From contig NZ_MDEN01000044.1 in NCBI RefSeq assembly GCF_001705435.1, positions 1-34,910 on the forward strand: DNA of 34,910 nucleotides. Reading direction: 5' to 3'. The notes beneath the pieces were generated by a model. The model did not search any database. It had not been told where the DNA came from and saw only the letters and a list, made by a program, of their open reading frames with translations. The translations under genes were made by a program, and so were the position numbers. Of this stretch, positions 1 to 8,949 are shown piece after piece; the stretch's first letter is position 1, and each line of letters starts with the position of its first letter. This stretch comes from Pseudomonas graminis (GTDB taxonomy: Bacteria; Pseudomonadota; Gammaproteobacteria; Pseudomonadales; Pseudomonadaceae).

Positions 1-498
1 GGCAATGGTGTCAGGGTCGTCGTAGGGGTGGACGTAGACGTAGCCATGTTCCTCGACCAGCTTCAGCGAATACGCCAATGCTTCGGGAAACGAGTCGCCG
101 TGCAGTACGACCTTTCCGCCCCGGGAGCGCACGCCTTCGACCTTGATCTCTGGCGTGGTCTTCGGCATCACGATGGTGGCCGACACGCCCAACGTCTTCG
201 CCGCCAGCGCCAAGCCTTGGGCATGATTGCCCGCCGAGGCCGTCACCACGCCCCGCGCCAAGTCTTCCGGACTCAACTGCGCCAGCTTGTTGTAGGCGCC
301 ACGAATCTTGAAGGAGTAAACGGGCTGGAGGTCCTCGCGCTTTAGGAGCACGTTGTTGCCCAGGCGCTCGGAGAGTTGGCGGGCGGCGTGCAGCGGGGTT
401 TCCACGGCAACGTCGTACACGCGGGAGTTAAGGATCTTTTTGACGTAGTGATTGAGCAGGTCGCCCTGAACGAGCGGGTAGGCCGGTGGCTGACTCAT
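1..498 (-). CDS. ilvA: Threonine ammonia-lyase (biosynthetic threonine dehydratase), N-terminal 166 codons, cut by the window edge
   Basis: This PLP enzyme deaminates L-threonine to 2-oxobutyrate, the committed step of isoleucine synthesis, in the cytoplasm. The minus-strand reading starts at the ATG at 498 and stays open to base 1. It contains the family's PLP-lysine motif (YSFKIRGAYNK), the ASAGNHAQG loop that holds the cofactor phosphate, and the segment EIKVEGVRSRGGKVVLHG. The full protein is usually about 500 residues, so the rest of the catalytic domain and the C-terminal ACT-like regulatory domain lie outside the window. GAGG sits 8 bases before the ATG. The start also overlaps the stop of a 25-codon ORF (ATGA), so the two may be translationally coupled. 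An attenuator-like leader upstream suggests control by isoleucine supply. The frame is open upstream of this ATG, so a longer N-terminus from a non-ATG codon is possible but not needed. Confidence 0.93.
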   Translation of the reverse strand, partial: MSQPPAYPLVQGDLLNHYVKKILNSRVYDVAVETPLHAARQLSERLGNNVLLKREDLQPVYSFKIRGAYNKLAQLSPEDLARGVVTASAGNHAQGLALAAKTLGVSATIVMPKTTPEIKVEGVRSRGGKVVLHGDSFPEALAYSLKLVEEHGYVYVHPYDDPDTIA

Positions 499-572
499 CG
501 TGAGGGCCTCGTCGGAAGGCTTGGGATGATCAGGCGGGCGGCGAAGCAGGCGAGGGAAGGGCAAATGATCAT
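495..572 (-). CDS. Putative 25-residue ORF coupled to ilvA
   Basis: A short minus-strand ORF lies between the attenuator terminator and ilvA. It begins MIICPSLACF and ends PTRPSR. Its ATG at 572 follows a good Shine-Dalgarno (AGGAG, 6-base spacing), clearly better than the one in front of ilvA. Its TGA overlaps the ilvA ATG as ATGA, the usual layout for translational coupling. It has two Ile-Ile pairs among 25 residues. It may be a second translated leader that feeds ribosomes to ilvA, or only the ribosome landing site. I know of no family for the peptide. Coding status is uncertain and rests on the ribosome-binding site and the overlap. Confidence 0.4.
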   Translation of the reverse strand: MIICPSLACFAARLIIPSLPTRPSR

Positions 573-613
573 GTCTGGCTCCTGATGTGGTTTTTGGCCC
601 GGGAGACAGAGAG

Positions 614-638
614 AAAAAACCCGCCTCTAGGGCGGGTT
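614..638 (-). terminator. Intrinsic terminator of the ilvA attenuator
   Basis: On the minus strand, AACCCGCC (638-631), loop CTAGA and GGCGGGTT (625-618) form an 8-bp GC-rich stem running into six T's (619-614). It lies about 115 bases before the ilvA start and downstream of the leader peptide, the position expected of an attenuator. Confidence 0.8.
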
Positions 639-679
639 GGGTGCAAACGTCGGCTAACCCGCCATGACTGGAATGGCGG
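614..679 (-). promoter_or_regulatory. ilvA transcription attenuator with mutually exclusive hairpins
   Basis: Four segments on the minus strand can pair alternately. Segment 1, CCGCCAT (679-673), pairs with segment 2, ATGGCGG (665-659), around a 7-base loop (pause hairpin). Segment 2, read as GGCGGGTT (663-656), also pairs perfectly with segment 3, AACCCGCC (638-631), as antiterminator. Segment 3 pairs with segment 4, GGCGGGTT (625-618), as terminator. Segments 2 and 4 carry the same octamer, so the switch is symmetric. Segments 1 and 2 lie inside the last codons of the leader ORF. A ribosome stalled on the Ile codons would cover segment 1, free segment 2 and allow read-through into ilvA. The pairings are seen directly; the control logic is inferred from classical ilv/his/trp attenuators. 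Confidence 0.78.
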
Positions 680-719
680 TAATAATTATCGGGCCAAAGA
701 AATGCTGGGATGCGTTCAT
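654..719 (-). CDS. ilvA leader peptide (21 residues, Ile/Thr run)
   Basis: A 21-codon minus-strand ORF from ATG 719 to TAG 654 has the core FFGPIIITAIPVMAG. Four of its 21 codons are isoleucine, including one ATA, a codon rare in GC-rich pseudomonads, and the run continues with threonine, the substrate of IlvA. It ends within the pause and antiterminator segments, as leader peptides of amino acid attenuators do. No Shine-Dalgarno is seen. The candidate -10 element ends only about 9 bases before the ATG, so the transcript may be leaderless. The peptide is probably a regulatory by-product with no function of its own. Confidence 0.7.
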   Translation of the reverse strand: MNASQHFFGPIIITAIPVMAG

Positions 720-728
720 GGCGTCGAG

Positions 729-756
729 ACTATGGCGAACACGGCGCAGTCGTCAA
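729..756 (-). promoter_or_regulatory. Candidate sigma-70 promoter for the ilvA leader
   Basis: On the minus strand, TTGACG (756-751), a 16-base spacer and CATAGT (734-729) give a good -35 and a moderate -10. Transcription would start near 722, only a few bases before the leader-peptide ATG at 719. Confidence 0.5.
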
Positions 757-1000
757 GTGGGCGACGCCGTCATCGCTCAAAAACTGACAGTCAGGAAAAA
801 ACAAATGCCAGACCCAGGCAAGGCTAACAATCCCTTGGGCCGTCGCCGTTTATCCGCGCGCGTCTACTGTTCAACGGGCCTTCATTTTTTGTTCATGAGG
901 GCACTTTAGGGTTGGGTTCGTAGTCAGTGAATCTGCAGCTGAATGACTCAGCGGCACAAGAACACCATCGATCACAAGAACCCGCCACGAGGGCGCAAAA

Positions 1001-1087
1001 ATGGACGAGTACCAAGAAGAACTGCTGGAATACCAGGCGTACGAGATGGACCCGCTGGAACCCGCAGAAGACGCCACCGAGTTGTAG
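1001..1087 (+). CDS. Small, extremely acidic protein (28 residues)
   Basis: The ORF starts MDEYQEELLEYQAYEM and ends EDATEL. It is preceded by GAGGG at 7-8 bases, a good ribosome-binding site. It has eleven Asp/Glu residues and no Lys or Arg, so its net charge is near -11. It lies between the divergent ilvA leader and the convergent AraC-type gene. The 280 bases upstream (720-1000) hold no other gene that I can support. I cannot assign a family. The composition and start site look deliberate, and short acidic proteins of this kind are often missed by gene callers. An acidic antagonist or adaptor role would be pure speculation. Confidence 0.55.
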   Translation: MDEYQEELLEYQAYEMDPLEPAEDATEL

Positions 1088-1101
1088 GAAAACCCACGCC
1101 T

Positions 1102-1120
1102 GCCAGTCAGAGCGACTGGC
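1102..1120 (-). terminator. Hairpin at the 3' end of the AraC-type gene
   Basis: GCCAGTC (1102-1108), a 5-base loop and GACTGGC (1114-1120) form a perfect 7-bp stem overlapping the stop codon of the minus-strand regulator. Only four T's follow on that strand, so it is at best a weak terminator. It may also serve the converging small acidic ORF. Confidence 0.35.
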
Positions 1121-2147
1121 GCTGGCTGCGACGAAACGCACCGGGCGTCTGTTCGGTCCAGCGTTTGAAGGCCCGCTGAAAGGCTTCTGCTGACGCAAAT
1201 CCCAATAAGTAGGCGATTTCGCCAAAGGCCAGTTCGGTGTCCCGGATGTAGGTCATGGCGAGGTCGCGCCGGGTGTCATTGAGGATCGCACGGAACTGTG
1301 TGCCCTCGTCCGCCAGCTTGCGGCGCAGGGTCCAGGTCGGCAGCTTCAGTCGCGCGGCCACTTCTTCGAGATCCGGCTCCCGCCCCCCATTCAACAACGG
1401 CCCCAGCAATTGGGTGATGCGCTCGCGCAGGCTGCGGGTTCGGGTGAGTTGTTCGAGTTCCCGTTCACACACCTGCAGCAGATGCCGCCAGGTACTCGGC
1501 ACGTGGTCGGGGTTGCGCAGGCCCAGCTGGCGCTGGTTGAGGCGCAGCTGATTGACGCCCGCCGCGAAACCGACCGGCTGCTCGCAGAGCGCGGCGTATT
1601 CAGCGGCGTAGGCGGGGGCGTCGAACTCGATCTCCAGACGTTCGGCTATCAGCGTCGTCCCGCTCAGCGTCGACAGCTGGTGCAGCCAGCCGCTGAGGAT
1701 CGAATCCACCACGAAGCGGTTGTAGCCGTTGTACGGGCTGATGGAATAGAAGCGCAGCCAGGCGCCGTCGCTGTCTTCGTGCAGGCTCGACTGGCCGCGA
1801 TAATTCGAGCCGTACAGCGGTTCAAAACGAATCAGCGTGCGCGCCGCTTCGCGCACGGTCGGCGCCTGCGCGGCCGTGATGCCCGCCAGACCGGCGTGGC
1901 TCAGACGGCTGGATTGGCCCATCCGCAGGCCCAAGGCAGGCACGCCGGTCAGCTCGATGGCCCCATGGCCCAGGCGCATGTAGCGCGGGATCGACAGCCG
2001 GGCGCCGGCCTCACCGAGTCGTGCGGCATCCAGGCCGTATTGCTGCAGCAGCGGTTGCGGGTCCTGGCCTTCGTTGCGAACAGCGTCGGCGAGGCTGTGG
2101 ACGAACCCCACGGACAGATCGCCCAGACGCACACGAGGGGAGGTCAT
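1107..2147 (-). CDS. AraC-family transcriptional regulator
   Basis: This 346-residue protein has the two-part layout of the long AraC group. Residues about 20-210 form an N-terminal effector-binding domain of the Arabinose_bd type (RLGHGAIELTGVPALGLRMG). A C-terminal double helix-turn-helix covers about 250-340: the first helices lie around LEEVAARLKLPTWTLRRKL, the second around FGEIAYLLGFASAEAFQRAF, ending in the family signature RWTEQTPGAFRR. It should bind DNA and switch a nearby operon in response to a small molecule. Its start lies 3 bases after the stop of the nitrilase-fold gene, so the two are almost certainly cotranscribed, and the ligand may relate to that protein. The actual effector and targets cannot be read from the sequence. 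Confidence 0.88.
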   Translation of the reverse strand: MTSPRVRLGDLSVGFVHSLADAVRNEGQDPQPLLQQYGLDAARLGEAGARLSIPRYMRLGHGAIELTGVPALGLRMGQSSRLSHAGLAGITAAQAPTVREAARTLIRFEPLYGSNYRGQSSLHEDSDGAWLRFYSISPYNGYNRFVVDSILSGWLHQLSTLSGTTLIAERLEIEFDAPAYAAEYAALCEQPVGFAAGVNQLRLNQRQLGLRNPDHVPSTWRHLLQVCERELEQLTRTRSLRERITQLLGPLLNGGREPDLEEVAARLKLPTWTLRRKLADEGTQFRAILNDTRRDLAMTYIRDTELAFGEIAYLLGFASAEAFQRAFKRWTEQTPGAFRRSQRQSL

Positions 2148-2150
2148 CGA

Positions 2151-3302
2151 TTACAACCACAGATTGATCAGGCGGGCGCCATGCCCGGGGCGAACGCCTT
2201 TCGGGGCAGCGCTGATGGACTGCTCGGCGACGCTTTGCCCGCCGCGACTGGCGAAACTGTGGCCGGCGCTGCCCTGGTCCCAGAACTGGCCGCGCATGAA
2301 CACGCTGACGCCGGCCTTCGCCGTGCTGGCCGGTGTCAGGGCCAGTCGGCGCCAGGCTTCACCCTGGGTGATCGGTTTGGCCCCCAGATTCAAATGGGCC
2401 GCCAGCGCGTCATGCTTGTCGCTGCGCCAGGGTTGCGTCCAGCCGTACGTGCCGGCGACGTAGGCCGGTACTGCAATCAGCTCGACGCCGCTCGCGTTGA
2501 GTCGCGCGTAATTGTCGGGGTACCAGCTGTCGCTGCCGATCAATGTCGCCAAACGGCCGGCCGGGGTGTCGATCACGTTGAGCGGCGCGTCCTTGCCAGG
2601 ACGGATGTAACCCCGCTGGTTCCAGCCCGGGAACAACTGACGCTGCGGTTGCCCCAAGGGCAGGCCGTCGGGGCCGAACACCAGGCTGCTGTTATAGAGC
2701 GCGCCGCGGCCGATGTGCAGTTCGCCGTTTTCCACGTGCGGGCTGGGCAGCACGATCGAGCCGGCCACCAGCGTCACGCCGAACTCCTTTGCCAGCCCGC
2801 CGAACACGTTCTGATAATCCTGCGCCATGCTGTGCGCCTTCATGCGCAGGCGTGCGTCCTCGAAGCGGCTGCTGCCCCGCGCGTGAATCACTGCGTCGAT
2901 GAACAGCAACGGATTACTGAACGCCAGCCAGTTCATCGCCTCGTCGAAGGTGGTGGCCTGGTAGAACTGGGCTTTTTCGTCCACCGCCAACAACCAGGTG
3001 CCGATGTGCTCGGGCAGCACCACAATGGTTTTATCGTTGAGCAGCCCATGGTCGCGGGCCTGGACCAGGTACGACGCCAGCTTGCGATGCAGGCGTTTGG
3101 CACTCGAATAATCGGAAGGGAACAACTCGGGCTGAATGCCCAGCAGGTTGCCGCGTTCACCGGGTTGCCCGTCGTTGATCACCAGCTGAATGCGCAGGTC
3201 TGTCAGGTAATGCCCGACATGACGTTTGCCCGTCCACAGCCCGTAGCTGACGAGAAGAATCACCAGCACTGCAGCGGTAAGTGAGCCGAGAACTTTGCGC
3301 AT
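2151..3302 (-). CDS. Membrane-anchored carbon-nitrogen hydrolase-fold protein, probably catalytically dead
   Basis: This 383-residue protein has one N-terminal membrane segment (about residues 4-23) followed by a nitrilase-superfamily domain. The catalytic Glu is present (VVLPEH, Glu98). The Lys usually found before HLF is replaced (QRQLFPGW, Gln220), and the nucleophile position in the usual L-I-C-x-D-x-x-x-P motif reads LIGSDSWYP, so the Cys is Gly256. With two of the three Glu-Lys-Cys residues missing, ordinary amidase or nitrilase chemistry looks impossible. The fold may instead sense or bind a ligand at the periplasmic face. It is the first gene of a two-gene minus-strand unit with the AraC-type regulator 3 bases downstream, which fits a sensor-regulator pairing, though that is inference. 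I could not recognise a named homologue. Confidence 0.75.
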   Translation of the reverse strand: MRKVLGSLTAAVLVILLVSYGLWTGKRHVGHYLTDLRIQLVINDGQPGERGNLLGIQPELFPSDYSSAKRLHRKLASYLVQARDHGLLNDKTIVVLPEHIGTWLLAVDEKAQFYQATTFDEAMNWLAFSNPLLFIDAVIHARGSSRFEDARLRMKAHSMAQDYQNVFGGLAKEFGVTLVAGSIVLPSPHVENGELHIGRGALYNSSLVFGPDGLPLGQPQRQLFPGWNQRGYIRPGKDAPLNVIDTPAGRLATLIGSDSWYPDNYARLNASGVELIAVPAYVAGTYGWTQPWRSDKHDALAAHLNLGAKPITQGEAWRRLALTPASTAKAGVSVFMRGQFWDQGSAGHSFASRGGQSVAEQSISAAPKGVRPGHGARLINLWL

Positions 3303-3472
3303 GAAGAAAGGAGAGCTGCCTCTGGGAAGAAAGCGCGCAGGGCGCGATGACGTTGCCGGAAGGCTACGGCAAAACGCTGCTTTGGAGAAGGTTTGCCAAC
3401 GGCCAGAGCGGCCATTCGGCGAATGGGTTCAAGCGAGGCGGCATCGGCGGCCGCCTGCGCTGTATGGATCAA

Positions 3473-3503
3473 CCGTGATGCCTGCGATTTGCAGGCATCA
3501 CGG
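3473..3503 (-). terminator. Terminator-like hairpin after the chemotaxis receptor
   Basis: CCGTGATGCCTGC (3473-3485), a 5-base loop and GCAGGCATCACGG (3491-3503) form a perfect 13-bp stem, 10 bases beyond the receptor's stop. There is no clear T-tract, so it may instead block 3' exonucleases or stop transcription with Rho. Confidence 0.55.
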
Positions 3504-3513
3504 GCGATGCGTT

Positions 3514-5154
3514 TTACAGGCGGAAGCGGCTGACCAGCGTGTTGAACGAAACGGCCAGGCGGGAAAGATCCTGGGTCGATGCGTTGGTCTGGTGCGCACC
3601 GGCCGCCGTCTGGGTAGACAGATCCTGGATGTTCACCAGATTGCGGTCCACCTCGCGCGCGACATTCGCCTGCTCTTCGGAGGCCGTGGCGATGACCATG
3701 TTGCGTTCGTTGATCTGGGCGATGCCGTCGGCGATCTGCTCCAGTGCGCGGCCCGTTGCCTGGGCCAGCGCCTGGGTGTCGGTCACCAGCGCCTGACTTT
3801 TGCCCATCGCCCCCACCGCCTGATCGGCGCTGGCCTGGACGCTGTTGATCATGCCTTCGATTTCACCGGTTGAGGCCTGGGTGCGTGCAGCCAATGCCCG
3901 GACTTCGTCGGCAACCACGGCAAAGCCTCGGCCCTGTTCACCGGCACGGGCGGCTTCGATGGCGGCGTTCAAGGCCAGCAGGTTGGTTTGTTCGGCAATG
4001 CCGCGAATCACGTCCAGGACTTTGCCGATGTCCCGCACCTGCACGGCGAGGTCGCGGACCATGTTGGTCGAGGTGGCGATTTCGGTGGTCGCGCTGTTAA
4101 TGGCTTCGACCGCGCCACGGGCCTGGTCACGGCCGTCGCTGGCCTGTTTGCTGGTGGTTCGGGACGCGTCGGACGTGGACACGGCGTTGCGCGCCACTTC
4201 TTCCACCGCGGAAGTCATTTCCGTCACAGCGGTCGCGGCCTGCTGGATTTCGTCGTTCTGGCGGACCAACCCTCTGCTGCCGTTATCGCTGACGGTGGTC
4301 AGCTCTTCTGCGGCGGAGGCCAGTTGATTGGACGCATCGGCAATCTGCTGAATGGTGCTTTTCAGGCTGCCCTGCATTTCGCCCAGCGCCGTCAGCAATT
4401 GCCCGGCTTCATCGCGGCCGGTGCTGACGACGGGTTGCGTCAGGTCACCGCCGGCGATGCTCCGCGCGCTTGCGACCGCATAAGCAATAGGACGGCTGAT
4501 CAGACGACTGATGAACATGCCCAGCAGAATCGCCGCCAGAAAGGCAATGCCGATGCCGATGTACAGCGCGGTCTTGGCGGAGGACTCCATGCGGGCGGCA
4601 TCCTCGGCGCCTTCGCCAATCTGCCGGTTATTGGAGTTAACTATGAGGGTCAGCTCATCGAGCACCACGTTGTAGGCCGTCTGAAGGTCGCCGAACAACA
4701 ACGCGCGGCCGCTATCAAGGTCGCCGGCCTTCATGAGGCCAAGGTATTTCTGGACCAGCGCCTGGTAGATCGGCCAGTCCTTTTCCATTTGATCGCCCGC
4801 CGCGCGCTCATCGTCGGCGAGCGGGGTCTTGCGGTATTCGGCGAACGCTTTTTCGCTCTGCTGCTGATTGGCGTTCATTGAGGCAATCACTTCGTCCCTC
4901 ACGCCCTGGGGCATGCCGGCGGCAGTGGCCGTGTATAACCGATACAGATCGCGGCTTTGCCCTACGGCGTTGGTTCTGGCCCCGCCGGTTTTTGCGACGG
5001 ACACCAGGTTATTGCTGAACACCAGTTTCAGGCTTTCCGACAGGTCGGACACGCCACGGCTTCCGAGCACACCCACGCCCAGGGTGATGAAGGCGCACAG
5101 CACAAAGGCTGTGACCAACTTGGTCGAAATTTTTGCATCATTGATCCAGCTCAT
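3514..5154 (-). CDS. Methyl-accepting chemotaxis protein with a four-helix-bundle sensor
   Basis: This 546-residue transmembrane receptor consists of TM1 at about 11-31, a periplasmic four-helix bundle (4HB_MCP type) at about 32-190, TM2 at about 194-216, a HAMP linker starting SRLISRPI, and a long cytoplasmic coiled coil. The signalling tip carries the conserved stretch [20 protein letters not shown] followed by [15 protein letters not shown], which contacts CheA and CheW. It should bind a ligand, directly or through a periplasmic protein, and steer flagellar rotation. It ends SRFRL and has no C-terminal pentapeptide for docking CheR/CheB. The gene stands alone behind a sigma-28-like promoter and ends in a 13-bp hairpin. 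The start is supported by AGGA 6 bases upstream. The ligand cannot be predicted. Confidence 0.95.
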   Translation of the reverse strand: MSWINDAKISTKLVTAFVLCAFITLGVGVLGSRGVSDLSESLKLVFSNNLVSVAKTGGARTNAVGQSRDLYRLYTATAAGMPQGVRDEVIASMNANQQQSEKAFAEYRKTPLADDERAAGDQMEKDWPIYQALVQKYLGLMKAGDLDSGRALLFGDLQTAYNVVLDELTLIVNSNNRQIGEGAEDAARMESSAKTALYIGIGIAFLAAILLGMFISRLISRPIAYAVASARSIAGGDLTQPVVSTGRDEAGQLLTALGEMQGSLKSTIQQIADASNQLASAAEELTTVSDNGSRGLVRQNDEIQQAATAVTEMTSAVEEVARNAVSTSDASRTTSKQASDGRDQARGAVEAINSATTEIATSTNMVRDLAVQVRDIGKVLDVIRGIAEQTNLLALNAAIEAARAGEQGRGFAVVADEVRALAARTQASTGEIEGMINSVQASADQAVGAMGKSQALVTDTQALAQATGRALEQIADGIAQINERNMVIATASEEQANVAREVDRNLVNIQDLSTQTAAGAHQTNASTQDLSRLAVSFNTLVSRFRL

Positions 5155-5229
5155 TGATCGTCCTGCCGAGGTGTTGAGAAGAAGGACATTGCTCAGACAT
5201 CGGGGAAGTGCGGCAAGGTCGTCGTGGGG

Positions 5230-5256
5230 CTATCGGCGGCGAAGTGCAAGTCTGGA
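5230..5256 (-). promoter_or_regulatory. Candidate sigma-28 (FliA) promoter of the chemotaxis receptor
   Basis: On the minus strand, TCCAG (5256-5252), 14 bases and GCCGATAG (5237-5230) fit the flagellar sigma-28 pattern TCAAG/TAAAG-N14-GCCGATAA with one mismatch in each element. Start of transcription would be near 5223, about 70 bases before the receptor ATG. This ties the receptor to the flagellar regulon. Confidence 0.6.
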
Positions 5257-5319
5257 GGGTGGCCCGACGAATGATGAGGTGCACCGCTTGGTCATTGATT
5301 TGTCACTTCCAGTCATTGA

Positions 5320-7479
<2,160 letters not shown>

Positions 7480-7508
7480 AGGGGTTGGGTTCTGGCGGGT
7501 GATGTTGC

Positions 7509-7530
7509 GGGTGGGGTTGATGGGCTTGGG
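7509..7530 (+). other. G-quadruplex-capable run downstream of fadH
   Basis: GGG, GGGG, GGG and GGG are separated by loops of 1, 5 and 3 bases, which meets the usual quadruplex rule. It lies in the 95-bp gap between the convergent fadH and DUF2931 genes. A 7-bp stem with a long loop (7538-7565) follows. Together they may mark transcript ends; no classical U-tract terminator is present. Confidence 0.35.
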
Positions 7531-7574
7531 TCGCGTGCCGCCAGGGCCTGTAGGGACTCTGGCGGGTGAGACGG

Positions 7575-8303
7575 TTACCAGCTGCCGTAGGGGATTCCGT
7601 GCTGGTCGATCCAGGCTTGGGCTGCTGGGTTTGGTGGTCGGTAAAACAGCCCTTTATCGTTCAGGTAAGGGCCGCGAGGTTCGACTTCGGCTTGAAAGCG
7701 GCCGACTTCTTTGAAGCCCAGGCATGGACCGCCAACCCAGACTTTCACGATCCCTCCTGGGGCCATGCCTAAGGTGATGACATTCCGGTAGTCTTCCTTC
7801 CAATCATTTGGGACCAGACAAAACGCTTTTTCCGGCCGAACCATCTCGTCTCGCACCCACTGTGGTATCTGTACTTTGATCTTGTACGACTGCGGCTCTA
7901 CCAGTGACTGCCATCGCAAAAAGATCAGGTCTGGCAAGTCGACGTTGTTTATAGGTTTTCCTCCCGCCCCCCCTTGGTGCCAGCCCTCGACTTTCCCGGT
8001 GTAACTCGCTACGCCACCGTGTACTCGAAAGAAGGCGAGTCCACGCCTGTCCAGCACGTCGACGGTCTCAACCCAGACTTCCATGTGCTTGGGTGCAGCA
8101 AAACCTATGTACCAGGCCGGATACGGCAGCTTGGGGGCTGGGGGTAACCTTGGGCCACTCGCGCACGCGCTGAGGCTGAGTAACAGACCGGCTGCACAAA
8201 TCAGCCTACTCAGGCGGGGAGTCCATTCTGCGGCTGAGCCCCTTGAGCCAAGTCGCCATTGCGCCCGCAGTTGCGTGTACTGATTGTGATTGCGACCACT
8301 CAT
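7575..8303 (-). CDS. DUF2931 lipoprotein, copy 1 (probable immunity paralogue, start codon damaged)
   Basis: This is the third DUF2931-type protein of the toxin island and ends HGIPYGSW like the other two. It carries a lipobox (LLLSLSAC) and should sit in the periplasm as a lipid-anchored protein. Aligned with copies 2 and 3, its mature start falls at 8213, where the codon is CTG (CTGAGTAGGCTG) instead of ATG (ATGAGGCGTCTG). From that codon the gene is 639 bp, the same length as both other copies. The strong ribosome-binding site before copy 2 is absent here. The only ATG in frame without a gap is at 8303 (or 8324, inside the previous gene), which would add 30 residues ahead of the signal peptide and probably spoil export. 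It may be poorly expressed or silent. Family assignment is good; function as immunity protein is inferred from position. Confidence 0.7.
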   Translation of the reverse strand: MSGRNHNQYTQLRAQWRLGSRGSAAEWTPRLSRLICAAGLLLSLSACASGPRLPPAPKLPYPAWYIGFAAPKHMEVWVETVDVLDRRGLAFFRVHGGVASYTGKVEGWHQGGAGGKPINNVDLPDLIFLRWQSLVEPQSYKIKVQIPQWVRDEMVRPEKAFCLVPNDWKEDYRNVITLGMAPGGIVKVWVGGPCLGFKEVGRFQAEVEPRGPYLNDKGLFYRPPNPAAQAWIDQHGIPYGSW

Positions 8304-8310
8304 GGCCGAG

Positions 8311-8949
8311 TTACCAACTGCCATAGGGAATGCCGTGCTGTTCTACGTAAGCTTTATTCTCCGGTTCGAGCGGGATGTACTTGCCCTTGCTTGCGCCACG
8401 ATAGGGGCCGAGCGGCTCGACCTTAGCTTGGTAACGGCCGACTTCCTTGAAATCCAAACAAGATCCCCCTACCCACACTTTTACGATTCCGCCGGGTGCC
8501 ATGCCCAGCGTGATCGTCTCCCGATAGTCTGTTTTCCATTGCTGATTCCACTGGCAAAGAACACGCTCTGGCCTAACCATCTCATCACGGACCCATTGCG
8601 GTATCCGGATGCTGATTTTGTAAGCCTGAGGCTCCACTAGTGACTGCCAGCGCAGAAGGAGTTGGTCTGGTAAGTCGACGTTGTTGATGGGTTTGCCACC
8701 AGATGTGCCCTTGTGCCAGCCCTCGGGTTTACGTGTGTAACCGGCGACTCCAGCATGCACGTTGAAGAAAACATATCCCCGCTGATCAAGTACATCGACG
8801 CTTTCCACCCACACTTCCATGTGCCTTGGCGCGGCGAAGCCTACATACCACGCCGGATAGGGCAGTCTGACGGGCGGGGGTACTGACCCTCCCGTTGCAC
8901 AGGCACTCAAGCTGATCAGGAATCCGACCGCAAAGACCAGACGCCTCAT
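8311..8949 (-). CDS. DUF2931 lipoprotein, copy 2 (probable T6SS immunity protein)
   Basis: A 212-residue lipoprotein with signal peptide MRRLVFAVGFLISLSAC (lipid-modified Cys17), then LPYPAWYVGF and the shared core PINNVDLPDQ, LRWQSLVEP, IPQWVRDEM and ITLGMAPGG. Proteins of this family are commonly encoded next to lipase-type T6SS effectors and are thought to neutralise them in the periplasm. The ATG overlaps the stop of the truncated effector tail as ATGA, and AGGAGGG lies 9 bases upstream, so translation would be strong or coupled. It shares its C-terminal third (GPYRGASKGKYIPLEPENKA) with copy 3 but differs in the middle, as expected if it recognises a different lipase variant. Confidence 0.8.
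   Translation of the reverse strand: MRRLVFAVGFLISLSACATGGSVPPPVRLPYPAWYVGFAAPRHMEVWVESVDVLDQRGYVFFNVHAGVAGYTRKPEGWHKGTSGGKPINNVDLPDQLLLRWQSLVEPQAYKISIRIPQWVRDEMVRPERVLCQWNQQWKTDYRETITLGMAPGGIVKVWVGGSCLDFKEVGRYQAKVEPLGPYRGASKGKYIPLEPENKAYVEQHGIPYGSW

Noticed and set aside
1410..3284. 624-codon plus-strand ORF opposite the AraC and nitrilase-fold genes
   Set aside because: It is antisense to two well-supported genes, contains no recognisable domain and reflects GC-rich codon bias.
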